Shown one piece after another: positions 1 to 6,196 of a stretch of 7,790 nt of DNA. The position numbers were made by a program, and so were the translations under genes. The stretch comes from an uncultured Veillonella sp. (GTDB lineage: Bacteria > Bacillota > Negativicutes > Veillonellales > Veillonellaceae), in the NCBI GenBank assembly GCA_900550175.1, contig URQX01000078.1, positions 1-7,790 on the forward strand, in the 5' to 3' direction. How positions within the stretch are numbered: the stretch's first letter is position 1; the number at the start of each line of letters is the position of its first letter. A model generated the notes under the pieces. That model did no database searches. It saw only the letters and a program-made list of their open reading frames with translations, and had not been told where the DNA came from.

Positions 1-206
1 GCCTATATAAGACCTCCTTAGGTTGTAGTTCCATTCTATAGTATTATAAATAATTTCTATTGTACCATATATTAGTGCTTTAGAGTGTAAAACTTTAGTA
101 ATATACACCTAGTTTTTATACAAATTTAGGCTTAGTCTTTCACGATATGCATTAGACTGGCTTACGTAAAATCGTATATACTAATAAGTCCAATGGTGAA
201 GGATAT
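1..206. other. AT-rich upstream region without a recognisable gene
   Basis: No convincing coding region is visible on either strand. The stretch is strongly AT-rich, as expected of a promoter region. On the minus strand there is a TATAAT at 48-43 and a Shine-Dalgarno-like TAAGGAGGT at 20-12, which would suit a divergent gene starting just outside the window. No start codon follows within the 11 bases left, and no good -35 box lies upstream of the TATAAT. On the plus strand the only reasonable promoter candidate is near 153-182 and is listed separately. Confidence 0.4.
153..182 (+). promoter_or_regulatory. Candidate promoter for the small ORF and recQ
   Basis: TAGACT (153-158) resembles a -35 box at four of six positions. 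TATACT (177-182) resembles a -10 box at five of six, and the spacer is 18 bases. Transcription would start near 189, a short distance before the GAAGGA and ATG of the small ORF at 207. In such AT-rich DNA chance matches are common, so this is only the best candidate seen. Confidence 0.33.
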
Positions 207-371
207 ATGTTAAAATATAAGAATGGAAAAAAGGATTTTTCGTATTTTGGATACGAAATACTGTCATTGATAGTCGTAATAATGGTATTGTATGTATATT
301 TGTGGAACATGAAAGGAGGACCCTATGGAAAAACAGACAACATCAAAGAATGTTGTTGGCACACAGCGTGA
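207..371 (+). CDS. Small single-pass membrane protein or recQ leader ORF (54 aa)
   Basis: An uninterrupted 54-codon frame runs from ATG at 207 to TGA at 369-371. A purine-rich GAAGGA (198-203) lies three bases before the ATG. The predicted peptide has a lysine-rich start (K3, K5, K8, K9) and then a hydrophobic run, ILSLIVVIMVLYVYLW at about residues 18-33. That pattern suits one membrane-spanning helix with the N-terminus inside. The tail after residue 34 is polar and ends near two adjacent cysteines (49-50). The frame continues through the recQ ribosome binding site and overlaps the first 47 bases of recQ in another reading frame, so its translation could influence recQ initiation. I recognise no family. 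The part after residue 39 is constrained by overlap with recQ and may not be under protein selection. It could be a real small protein, a coupling leader, or a chance ORF. Confidence 0.42.
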   Translation: MLKYKNGKKDFSYFGYEILSLIVVIMVLYVYLWNMKGGPYGKTDNIKECCWHTA

Positions 372-2208
372 TGGTGCGAACCAACAGATTGGAATGAAGC
401 AACACGCATTGCGTATGTTAGAAACCTACTTTGGGTACACCTCCTTTAGGCCAGCTCAAGAGGCTCCCATTGCCTCCTTATTACGCAATGAAGATGTAAT
501 CGGTATCATGCCGACGGGGGCTGGTAAGTCTATTTGTTTTCAGATTCCTGCACTCTGTAAGCCAGGTCTTACTATCGTGTTCTCTCCTCTGATTTCTCTT
601 ATGAAAGACCAAGTAGATGGTCTTTTGGTGCAGAACATTCCTGCGGCGCTCATCAATAGTACGCTTACGCAAGCGGAGTTTAATAAAACGATGTACGAAG
701 TGCGTAGCGGTAAGATTAAACTCTTATATATTGCGCCGGAGCGGCTAGGTTCTAATTTCTTCTGTAATGTGCTACGCGCGTTGCCTATTGCGCAAGTCAT
801 TGTGGATGAGGCCCATTGTATCTCTGAGTGGGGGCATGACTTTAGACCGTCTTATCGCCTCATCGGTGAGTGGCTCAACTCACTACCTAAAAGACCTATT
901 GTAGGGGCTTTCACGGCGACGGCTACGAAATATGTAGAAAATGATATCAAGAAATTATTAGGATTAGATAAGGCTAATGTGTATGTAACGGGATTTGATC
1001 GGCCTAATTTATCCTTCTCTGTCATCCGTACACCAAAGCGCATGGATTATGTGGTTCACTATGTACGACAACATGCCAATGAAAATGGTATTATTTATTG
1101 TGCGACGCGTAAGGATGTAGATCGAGTGTATGAAAATCTAACCCGTGCAGGCATTAAGGTGGGCCATTATCATGGGGGGCTCAGCGATGAGGTGCGCCGT
1201 GAGATGCAAAACGCTTATGCAGATGATAAACTGCAAGTCATGGTGGCTACCAATGCTTTTGGTATGGGTATTGACAAGAGTAATGTGCGCTATGTGTTGC
1301 ATTACCAAATGCCGCGCAATATGGAGTCCTACTATCAAGAGGCGGGCCGTGCAGGTCGCGATGGAGCACCTGCAGAATGTATTTTGCTCTACAGTGGGCA
1401 GGATGTACAGGTTCATAAGTACTTGATTGAACAGTCCATCGAGACGCCTGAGCGACAAGAGGTGGAACTCCGCAAGTTACAGTCTATGATTGACTACTGT
1501 TTCTGTAGTAATTGTTTACGTAAATATATGCTTAACTATTTTGGTGAAAGCACCGTTTGGACTACTTGCGATAATTGTAGTTCCTGTAAAGGCTCCGGTG
1601 ATAAGGTCAATGTAACAAAAGAAGCGAAGGCTATCTTCCGCGCTATTATGGGTACTGATGAGCGCTATGGTGCCTCTATGATTACCTCTATCGTGCGCGG
1701 TGAGCGGACTGACCGCATTATGCGAGCAGGCCACGATGCACTCCCTGTATTTGGTTTATTAAGTAATGTAGACGAGAAATCGATTAAAGGACTCATTCAA
1801 CAATTTGTAGCTTCTGGTTATTTGCGTAGCTCTTCAGGTAAGTATCCTGTGCTATCCTTGACGGCAGGCGCTGAGGAGGTCCTCGGTGGGCATAAAGAGG
1901 TGGAGGAAATCAGGCAACATGTATCTGTACCATCTAGAACTAGTCGGTCTACGTCTACTCCATCACGAGGAAAATCTAGTTCTGGGTCGGGTGGTTTATT
2001 TGAACATTTACGACAACATCGCAAGCGCTTAGCCGAAGAGGCAGGGCTTCGACCATATCTTATCTTCCCCGATACAGTGCTTATTGACCTAGCCAATTTA
2101 CGACCCACAACATTAGGTGAGTTTGGCAATGTTAAAGGTGTAGGGGAAGCGAAATTAAAAAAATATGGCCTCAGTTTTTTACAGGCTATTTCAGAATATA
2201 AGGGATAA
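325..2208 (+). CDS. recQ: ATP-dependent DNA helicase RecQ
   Basis: A superfamily 2 3'-to-5' DNA helicase that acts in recombination, repair and processing of stalled forks. At 627 aa it is close to the usual RecQ length (about 610 in E. coli). In order: motif 0 (FGYTSFRPAQE, 36-46); Walker A MPTGAGKS (62-69); DEAH box (161-164), followed by the aromatic-rich loop SEWGHDFRP (167-175); FTATAT motif III (196-201); and motif VI QEAGRAGRDG (338-347). The RecQ-specific zinc site has C397, C415, C418 and C421, with extra cysteines at 392 and 394. A winged-helix segment spans about 428-520, a Ser/Arg-rich linker about 534-556, and an HRDC domain about 558-626. The start is supported by AAAGGAGG (312-319), five bases upstream; M24 is a less likely alternative. 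The small ORF at 207 overlaps its first 47 bases. thyA follows after 114 bases with no strong terminator between, so read-through is possible. The protein appears intact. Confidence 0.97.
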   Translation: MEKQTTSKNVVGTQRDGANQQIGMKQHALRMLETYFGYTSFRPAQEAPIASLLRNEDVIGIMPTGAGKSICFQIPALCKPGLTIVFSPLISLMKDQVDGLLVQNIPAALINSTLTQAEFNKTMYEVRSGKIKLLYIAPERLGSNFFCNVLRALPIAQVIVDEAHCISEWGHDFRPSYRLIGEWLNSLPKRPIVGAFTATATKYVENDIKKLLGLDKANVYVTGFDRPNLSFSVIRTPKRMDYVVHYVRQHANENGIIYCATRKDVDRVYENLTRAGIKVGHYHGGLSDEVRREMQNAYADDKLQVMVATNAFGMGIDKSNVRYVLHYQMPRNMESYYQEAGRAGRDGAPAECILLYSGQDVQVHKYLIEQSIETPERQEVELRKLQSMIDYCFCSNCLRKYMLNYFGESTVWTTCDNCSSCKGSGDKVNVTKEAKAIFRAIMGTDERYGASMITSIVRGERTDRIMRAGHDALPVFGLLSNVDEKSIKGLIQQFVASGYLRSSSGKYPVLSLTAGAEEVLGGHKEVEEIRQHVSVPSRTSRSTSTPSRGKSSSGSGGLFEHLRQHRKRLAEEAGLRPYLIFPDTVLIDLANLRPTTLGEFGNVKGVGEAKLKKYGLSFLQAISEYKG

Positions 2209-2222
2209 TAAATTTTACTGTA

Positions 2223-2267
2223 TATATGGTAGTACTATGTATTTTTTAGTATGATAGTACTATATAT
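2223..2267. repeat. AT-rich inverted repeat between recQ and thyA
   Basis: TAGTACTAT (2230-2238) and ATAGTACTA (2254-2262) are perfect reverse complements around a 15-base loop. Each arm is itself nearly palindromic, because TAGTACTA is self-complementary. With one bulged G the stem can extend into the flanking TATA tracts to roughly 2223 and 2267. It lacks a GC-rich stem and a following T-run, so it is a poor intrinsic terminator. A protein-binding dyad or a weak RNA hairpin is equally possible. Confidence 0.5.
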
Positions 2268-2290
2268 TGTAAGATATAGGTTAGTATGAT
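2246..2290 (+). repeat. Pair of direct repeats TTAGTATGAT upstream of thyA
   Basis: The ten-base word TTAGTATGAT occurs exactly at 2246-2255 and again at 2281-2290, 35 bases apart start to start. The second copy ends 32 bases before the thyA start codon, and the first overlaps the inverted repeat at 2230-2262. The spacing is a little over three helical turns, so paired binding sites are possible. Chance in AT-rich DNA is not excluded. Confidence 0.4.
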
Positions 2291-2322
2291 TTGACGTATT
2301 ATACATAGATTTAGGGGGATAT

Positions 2323-3114
2323 ATGAGTCTAGCAGATACACAATACCTCGGTATTATTGAAAATATTTTAGAGCACGGTACGTATGGTCAAAACCGTACA
2401 GGCATTGCGACCTATAAATTGCCACATCAAATCATGCAATTTGACTTGCAAGAGGAATTTCCCATTTTGACTACAAAATTTGTAGCTTTCAAAACGGCGG
2501 TAAAAGAATTGTTATGGATTTGGCAAATGCAATCTAACGATGTACGCAAATTACAAGAAATGAACGTGCGTGTATGGGATGAGTGGATGCGTGAAGATGG
2601 TACAATTGGTAAGGCCTATGGTTACCAAATTGCAAAGTACAAACAACTTGATAATCTCATTAAGACTATCAAGGAAGATCCTGATAGCCGTCGTATGATA
2701 GTAACCTTGTGGAATATTGAAGATTTAGATGATATGGCGTTGCAACCATGTGCGTATGAAACGTTATGGGATGTAGCTGATGGTCACTTGAACTGCATGC
2801 TCATCCAACGCAGTGGCGATATGGGCCTTGGCGTTCCGTTTAATACTGCTCAATATGCAGCCTTACAATGCATGATTGCGCAGGTAACCGGTCTTAAACC
2901 TGGCAAATTTACTCATGTTATCAACAATGCTCATGTCTATGAAAACCATGTAGAAGCATTGCGCGAGCAATTAGCACGCCGCGATCAAGCGGTGTCAGCT
3001 CCAAAAATTATTGTGAATCCTGAGGTAAAAGACTTCTATGATTTCACACCTGAGGACGTTACGTTAGACGGGTATGAACATCTAGGTAAATTGTCTATGA
3101 CTGTTGCAGTATAG
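2323..3114 (+). CDS. thyA: Thymidylate synthase ThyA (B. subtilis ThyA-type)
   Basis: Converts dUMP plus 5,10-methylene-tetrahydrofolate to dTMP plus dihydrofolate in the cytoplasm. At 263 aa it is full length for the family. Visible key residues: R25 in QNRTG, E62 in KELLW, W85 and Y99, the phosphate-binding R123-R124 in DSRRMI, catalytic C143 in QPCAYETLW, RSGD (163-166), the LGVPFN motif ending at N174, and H204/Y206 in HVYENH. The C-terminus is TVAV. The residue after the catalytic Cys is Ala144, where E. coli-type enzymes have His in PCH. ELLWIWQ..SND, PC-x-YET-x-W and NPEVKDFYDFT match what I recall of the B. subtilis ThyA and phage phi3T branch, where this position is Val, so loss of activity is not implied. 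The start is supported by AGGGGG (2313-2318), four bases before ATG. The product dihydrofolate is the substrate of FolA, encoded 73 bases downstream. Confidence 0.96.
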   Translation: MSLADTQYLGIIENILEHGTYGQNRTGIATYKLPHQIMQFDLQEEFPILTTKFVAFKTAVKELLWIWQMQSNDVRKLQEMNVRVWDEWMREDGTIGKAYGYQIAKYKQLDNLIKTIKEDPDSRRMIVTLWNIEDLDDMALQPCAYETLWDVADGHLNCMLIQRSGDMGLGVPFNTAQYAALQCMIAQVTGLKPGKFTHVINNAHVYENHVEALREQLARRDQAVSAPKIIVNPEVKDFYDFTPEDVTLDGYEHLGKLSMTVAV

Positions 3115-3166
3115 AAGTTCATGACCATTGCTAAATGGAATCATATGTATGACTGTTGCCATATAG
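3096..3166 (+). repeat. Imperfect direct repeat of the thyA 3' end
   Basis: TATGACTGTTGCAGTATAG (3096-3114), which includes the last thyA codons and stop, recurs as TATGACTGTTGCCATATAG at 3148-3166. Seventeen of 19 bases match, at an offset of 52 bases. A weaker partial copy, ATGACCATTGC, lies between them at 3121-3131. The second copy is in a different frame and noncoding. It looks like a small local duplication in the thyA-folA spacer; no function is evident. Confidence 0.6.
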
Positions 3167-3187
3167 TATTAACTGAAAGAGGCCAGT

Positions 3188-3682
3188 ATGTTAGCATTAA
3201 TCGTAGCCGTAGCACATAATCGTGTGATCGGTAAAGATAATACCTTGATTTGGCACTTGCCGAATGATTTGAAATTCTTTAAAGAAAAAACGACAGGTCA
3301 TGTCATCATTATGGGCCGTAAGACCTTTGAAAGCTTACCGTTCTTATTGCCAAATCGTGAGCACTGGGTGATTACTCGTGATAAAGGCTTTGATGCGCCA
3401 GAAGGGGTTAAGATATTCCATAGTCCTGAGGCGGCTGCAGAAGCAGCACGTGCTCTTGATGCGGCCTATGTCATTGGTGGTGCTCAAGTATATGAGGCTT
3501 TCTTGCCTTACGTGGATACGATGTACATTACAGAAGTAGACCATGAATTTGAAGGGGATGCATATTTCCCAGAGTTTCCAGAAGAGGCTTTCACCATTGA
3601 TTCCGTAGTAGACGGTGCGGTGGATGAAAAGAATAAATATCCTCATCGTTTTGTAACCTATCGCAGAAAGGCATCTAAATGA
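3188..3682 (+). CDS. folA: Dihydrofolate reductase
   Basis: Reduces dihydrofolate to tetrahydrofolate with NADPH, closing the cycle opened by ThyA; it is the trimethoprim target. The 164 aa length is typical of bacterial chromosomal enzymes. The N-terminal strand LALIVAVAHNRVIG, W22, P25 and catalytic acid D27 (WHLPNDLKFFK), F31, GRKT (43-46), L54 and R57 (LLPNR), the cofactor-binding IGGAQVY (96-102), T115 in YITEVD, and FEGDAYFPEF (121-130) all match the family. The E. coli numbering holds without gaps through R57. A modest ribosome binding site, AAAGAGG (3176-3182), lies five bases before ATG. The TGA stop overlaps the tex start codon (ATGA at 3679-3682), so tex is probably translationally coupled to it. 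The gap from thyA is short with no terminator, which supports a thyA-folA-tex operon. Nothing marks it as a mobile, plasmid-type dfr gene. Confidence 0.96.
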   Translation: MLALIVAVAHNRVIGKDNTLIWHLPNDLKFFKEKTTGHVIIMGRKTFESLPFLLPNREHWVITRDKGFDAPEGVKIFHSPEAAAEAARALDAAYVIGGAQVYEAFLPYVDTMYITEVDHEFEGDAYFPEFPEEAFTIDSVVDGAVDEKNKYPHRFVTYRRKASK

Positions 3683-5958
3683 GTGAAAGAATGTTTGCCA
3701 TTATTGGCAGTGAATTAAATGTTAAGCCAAAGCAGGTGCAAGCTGCCGTAGAATTATTGGACGAAGGCAATACGGTGCCATTTATTGCGCGTTACCGTAA
3801 AGAGGTAACGGGCGAATTGCAAGATGAGCAATTGCGTACCATTGAAGAGCGTATTAAATACTTGCGTAACTTGGAAACACGTCGTCAAGAAATCATTGCA
3901 TCTATTACAGAGCAAGAAAAAATGACCGACGAGTTGATGAAGTCCTTAGAGGCCGCAACAAAGCTTCAAGAGTTAGAGGATCTCTATTTGCCGTACCGAC
4001 CTAAAAAACGCACACGTGCGATGATTGCCCGTGAACGAGGATTAGAGCCGTTGGCGGAAATGATCCTTAATGATACAGTTACCTCTGGTGATCCTTTAGA
4101 AATTGCCAAAGAATTTGTAATGGAAGAGGTGCCCACACCAGAGGACGCTATTCAAGGTGCTTCTGATATCGTAGCGGAAATTGTTAGTGATAGTGCTGAC
4201 TTCCGTGCTTACTTGCGTAAAAAGATGTGGAACGAAGGCTTTATTCAAGCTGAGTTGACTGGTGATGAAGAGGTACAACAACAGTTCTTGCAATACGCAG
4301 AATATGCTGAACCGGTTCGTCAAATGCCATCTCACCGTATTTTGGCGGTTAATCGCGGTGAAAAATTAGGTGCTTTGAAGTTAGCCCTTACAGTACCAGG
4401 TGATACGTATGTTACTTACATGGTGCAAAAGCTAGAGAAAAATCCGAAATCCATATTCGCAGACTATAAAGCGGCTGCAGTAGCCGATGCGTACAAACGT
4501 CTAATTTTCCCTGCTTTAGAGCGTGATATACGCAATGAGTTGACGGAGAATGCGGACGAACAAGCTATCAAGGTATTCGGTGTAAACCTTAAGAACCTAT
4601 TGTTACAACCGCCTTTGGCAGGTCATGTTATCATGGGCCTTGACCCTGGTTACCGTACAGGTTGTAAGATGGCTATCATCGACCAACAAGGTAATGTGCT
4701 AGATTATGGTGCCTACTATTTAACGAATAGTGAAAAGCTTCGAAAAGAAGCGCAGAAGGTATTGGCTGATAAAATCCGTAAGTTCAAAGTTACTCTCTTA
4801 TCTATTGGTAATGGTACTGCATCCTACGAAACAGAGCAGTTTGCTTCCACCATGATTGAAGAGGAAAAGTTAGACTGCCATTACATCATCACCAATGAAG
4901 CCGGCGCATCTGTATACTCTGCTTCTAAATTGGCTATCGATGAATTACCAGATTTAGACGTAACCATACGCGGTGCCGTATCCATTGCACGGCGTGTACA
5001 AGATCCATTGGCTGAATCTGTTAAGATTGATCCTAAATCTATCGGCGTAGGTCAATACCAACATGACGTAAACCAAAAACAATTGACCCATACCTTAGAT
5101 CAAGTCGTTGAAACTGTAGTAAACCACGTTGGGGTAGAGCTCAATACGGCATCTCCTGCTATTTTGCAACATATTGCGGGCATCTCTAGCACGGTGGCTA
5201 AAAATATCGTTGCATATCGTCAAGAGAATGGTGTGTTTAAAAGCCGTAAAGAATTGTTGAAAGTACCTCGCTTAGGTCCTGCGGCGTTCACACAATGTGC
5301 CGGTTTCCTTCGCTTACAACACGGTAAAAATCCACTAGATAATACATCTGTCCATCCTGAGTCTTATGAATTGGCAGAACGCATTATTGGTGAATTAGGC
5401 TTTACCTTAAAAGATTTGCAAGATAAAGCACAATTGGAAGCATTACAAGTGAAATTACCACTTGTTGATGCCGAAAAAATGGCCGCAAAACTTGATGCGG
5501 GTGTACCGACCGTACGAGATATCTTAGGGGCTTTGGCAAAACCAGGTCGTGACCCTCGTGAAGATTTGCCAGCACCACTTACTAGAAAACATGTAGTAAG
5601 CCTTGAAGATATTCAAGTTGGTACTGTTGTAAAAGGTACTGTTCACAACGTAGTTGATTTTGGTGCCTTCGTAGACTTTGGTCTTAAAACTAATGGTCTT
5701 TTGCATCGTAGTGAACTCTGTAATAGTCGCCAGCATCCATCTGATGTGCTGGCTGTAGGCGATATCATTGAAGCTCAAATTATTTCTGTTGATGTAAAAC
5801 GTAATCGTATCGGTTTATCTGTAAAAGCGTTACAACCAGAAAAGCCAAAGAATAACGATAATAACCGAAACAGAAATAACAACGGACAACGTCGAAATAA
5901 CAACCGTAACAATAACCGAAACAATAACCGTAACAATGGTGGTCGGCAAAATAATTAG
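3679..5958 (+). CDS. tex: Tex family RNA-binding transcription accessory protein
   Basis: Tex proteins are cytoplasmic nucleic-acid-binding factors linked to transcription and, in several bacteria, to stress tolerance or toxin-gene expression. The 759 aa chain shows the usual order. An N-terminal helical Tex domain spans about 1-200 and includes VPFIARYRKEVTG (33-45) and LEDLYLPYRPKKRTRA (99-114). A YqgF/RNase H-like domain spans about 315-430, with GLDPGYRTG (320-328) and GNGTASYET (377-385). The conserved block VSIARRVQDPLAE (434-446) follows, then helix-hairpin-helix segments at about 490-560 and an S1 RNA-binding domain at about 644-718 with VVDFGAFVDFG. The last 41 residues (719-759) are an Asn/Arg-rich low-complexity tail (21 Asn, 8 Arg) beyond the conserved fold. 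The start overlaps the folA stop by four bases; AGAAAGG (3665-3671) precedes it by seven. A strong terminator follows 55 bases after the stop, so this is probably the last gene of its operon. Confidence 0.95.
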   Translation: MSERMFAIIGSELNVKPKQVQAAVELLDEGNTVPFIARYRKEVTGELQDEQLRTIEERIKYLRNLETRRQEIIASITEQEKMTDELMKSLEAATKLQELEDLYLPYRPKKRTRAMIARERGLEPLAEMILNDTVTSGDPLEIAKEFVMEEVPTPEDAIQGASDIVAEIVSDSADFRAYLRKKMWNEGFIQAELTGDEEVQQQFLQYAEYAEPVRQMPSHRILAVNRGEKLGALKLALTVPGDTYVTYMVQKLEKNPKSIFADYKAAAVADAYKRLIFPALERDIRNELTENADEQAIKVFGVNLKNLLLQPPLAGHVIMGLDPGYRTGCKMAIIDQQGNVLDYGAYYLTNSEKLRKEAQKVLADKIRKFKVTLLSIGNGTASYETEQFASTMIEEEKLDCHYIITNEAGASVYSASKLAIDELPDLDVTIRGAVSIARRVQDPLAESVKIDPKSIGVGQYQHDVNQKQLTHTLDQVVETVVNHVGVELNTASPAILQHIAGISSTVAKNIVAYRQENGVFKSRKELLKVPRLGPAAFTQCAGFLRLQHGKNPLDNTSVHPESYELAERIIGELGFTLKDLQDKAQLEALQVKLPLVDAEKMAAKLDAGVPTVRDILGALAKPGRDPREDLPAPLTRKHVVSLEDIQVGTVVKGTVHNVVDFGAFVDFGLKTNGLLHRSELCNSRQHPSDVLAVGDIIEAQIISVDVKRNRIGLSVKALQPEKPKNNDNNRNRNNNGQRRNNNRNNNRNNNRNNGGRQNN
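5893..5940 (+). repeat. 12-bp tandem repeat encoding Arg-Asn-Asn-Asn units in tex
   Basis: Four consecutive 12-base units begin at 5893, 5905, 5917 and 5929. The middle two are CGTAACAATAAC and CGAAACAATAAC. They encode RNNN three times and then RNNG. Synonymous differences between units (CGA/CGT, AAC/AAT) suggest the repeat is old or held by protein selection rather than a fresh slippage expansion. Unit number could vary between strains. Confidence 0.75.
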
Positions 5959-6012
5959 TATCAATTGAATTATATTATTGAGAAATACTTTTGACTAAAA
6001 GTCATTGTACAC

Positions 6013-6051
6013 AAAACCGCACTCTCTATGGATTTTGAGGGTGCGGTTTTT
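6013..6051 (+). terminator. Intrinsic terminator after tex
   Basis: AAAACCGCACTCTC (6013-6026) pairs with GAGGGTGCGGTTTT (6037-6050), giving a 14-bp stem with a single G-U pair and a 10-base loop. A run of five T follows (6047-6051). It should end transcription from the folA-tex side and separates it from the aldehyde dehydrogenase unit. The A-run on the left arm gives weak potential in the opposite direction. Confidence 0.9.
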
Positions 6052-6077
6052 CTATATAACTTAAAACTATGTATAAT
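6049..6077 (+). promoter_or_regulatory. Promoter candidate for the aldehyde dehydrogenase gene
   Basis: A perfect -10 box TATAAT lies at 6072-6077, just downstream of the tex terminator and upstream of the gene. A -35 box at the 17-base distance (TTTCTA, 6049-6054) is weak and overlaps the T-run of the terminator. Transcription would start near 6084, leaving a leader of about 110 bases that contains the dyad at 6087-6112 and the short ORF at 6138. Confidence 0.5.
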
Positions 6078-6086
6078 AATGCAGAA

Positions 6087-6112
6087 CAGATATATCGAAA
6101 ATGATATATCTG
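6087..6112. promoter_or_regulatory. 26-bp perfect dyad (operator or leader hairpin)
   Basis: CAGATATATC (6087-6096) and GATATATCTG (6103-6112) are perfect 10-base reverse complements separated by GAAAAT. The dyad begins about 10 bases after the TATAAT, at the likely transcription start. That is a classic position for a repressor operator; as RNA it would form a hairpin at the very 5' end. No T-run follows, so it is not a terminator. No regulator gene lies beside it in the window. Confidence 0.6.
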
Positions 6113-6137
6113 ATTGAAATATTTAGATATAAGGAGT

Positions 6138-6185
6138 ATGATGAAATCACAGAGGAAATCTTCCTCAATCTATATTCCTACATAG
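6138..6185 (+). CDS. Possible 15-aa leader peptide upstream of the aldehyde dehydrogenase
   Basis: ATG at 6138 opens a 15-codon frame reading MMKSQRKSSSIYIPT and stopping at TAG 6183-6185. An AAGGAG (6131-6136) precedes it, only one base before the first ATG but four before the second ATG at 6141. The stop codon overlaps the AGGAGGT ribosome binding site (6184-6190) of the downstream gene, so a ribosome ending here would sit on that site. An internal hairpin, GAGGAA-ATC-TTCCTC (6152-6166), lies within it. It may act in translational coupling or attenuation, or be chance. No known leader peptide is recognised. Confidence 0.3.
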   Translation: MMKSQRKSSSIYIPT

Positions 6186-6196
6186 GAGGTAATGCT

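Noticed and set aside
12..20. Minus-strand Shine-Dalgarno TAAGGAGGT for a divergent gene
   Set aside because: No ATG, GTG or TTG follows in the 11 bases left, so any start would be unusually far away. The gene, if any, lies outside the window.
1138..1458. Long opposite-strand frames inside recQ, folA, tex and the aldehyde dehydrogenase gene
   Set aside because: They are shadows of strongly supported genes, lack family motifs, and encode low-quality sequences.
2291..2319. TTGACG upstream of thyA as a -35 box
   Set aside because: The matching -10 position falls on the GGGGGA of the ribosome binding site, so no usable promoter results.
3121..3219. 32-codon ORF spanning the thyA-folA spacer and overlapping folA
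   Set aside because: It has no ribosome binding site and no recognisable protein features, and it coincides with the repeated spacer segment and the folA start.
6101..6196. N-terminal extension of the aldehyde dehydrogenase starting at ATG 6101
   Set aside because: The frame is open, but no ribosome binding site precedes 6101 and this ATG lies within the dyad. A strong AGGAGGT is correctly placed before ATG 6197, where the family's usual N-terminus begins.
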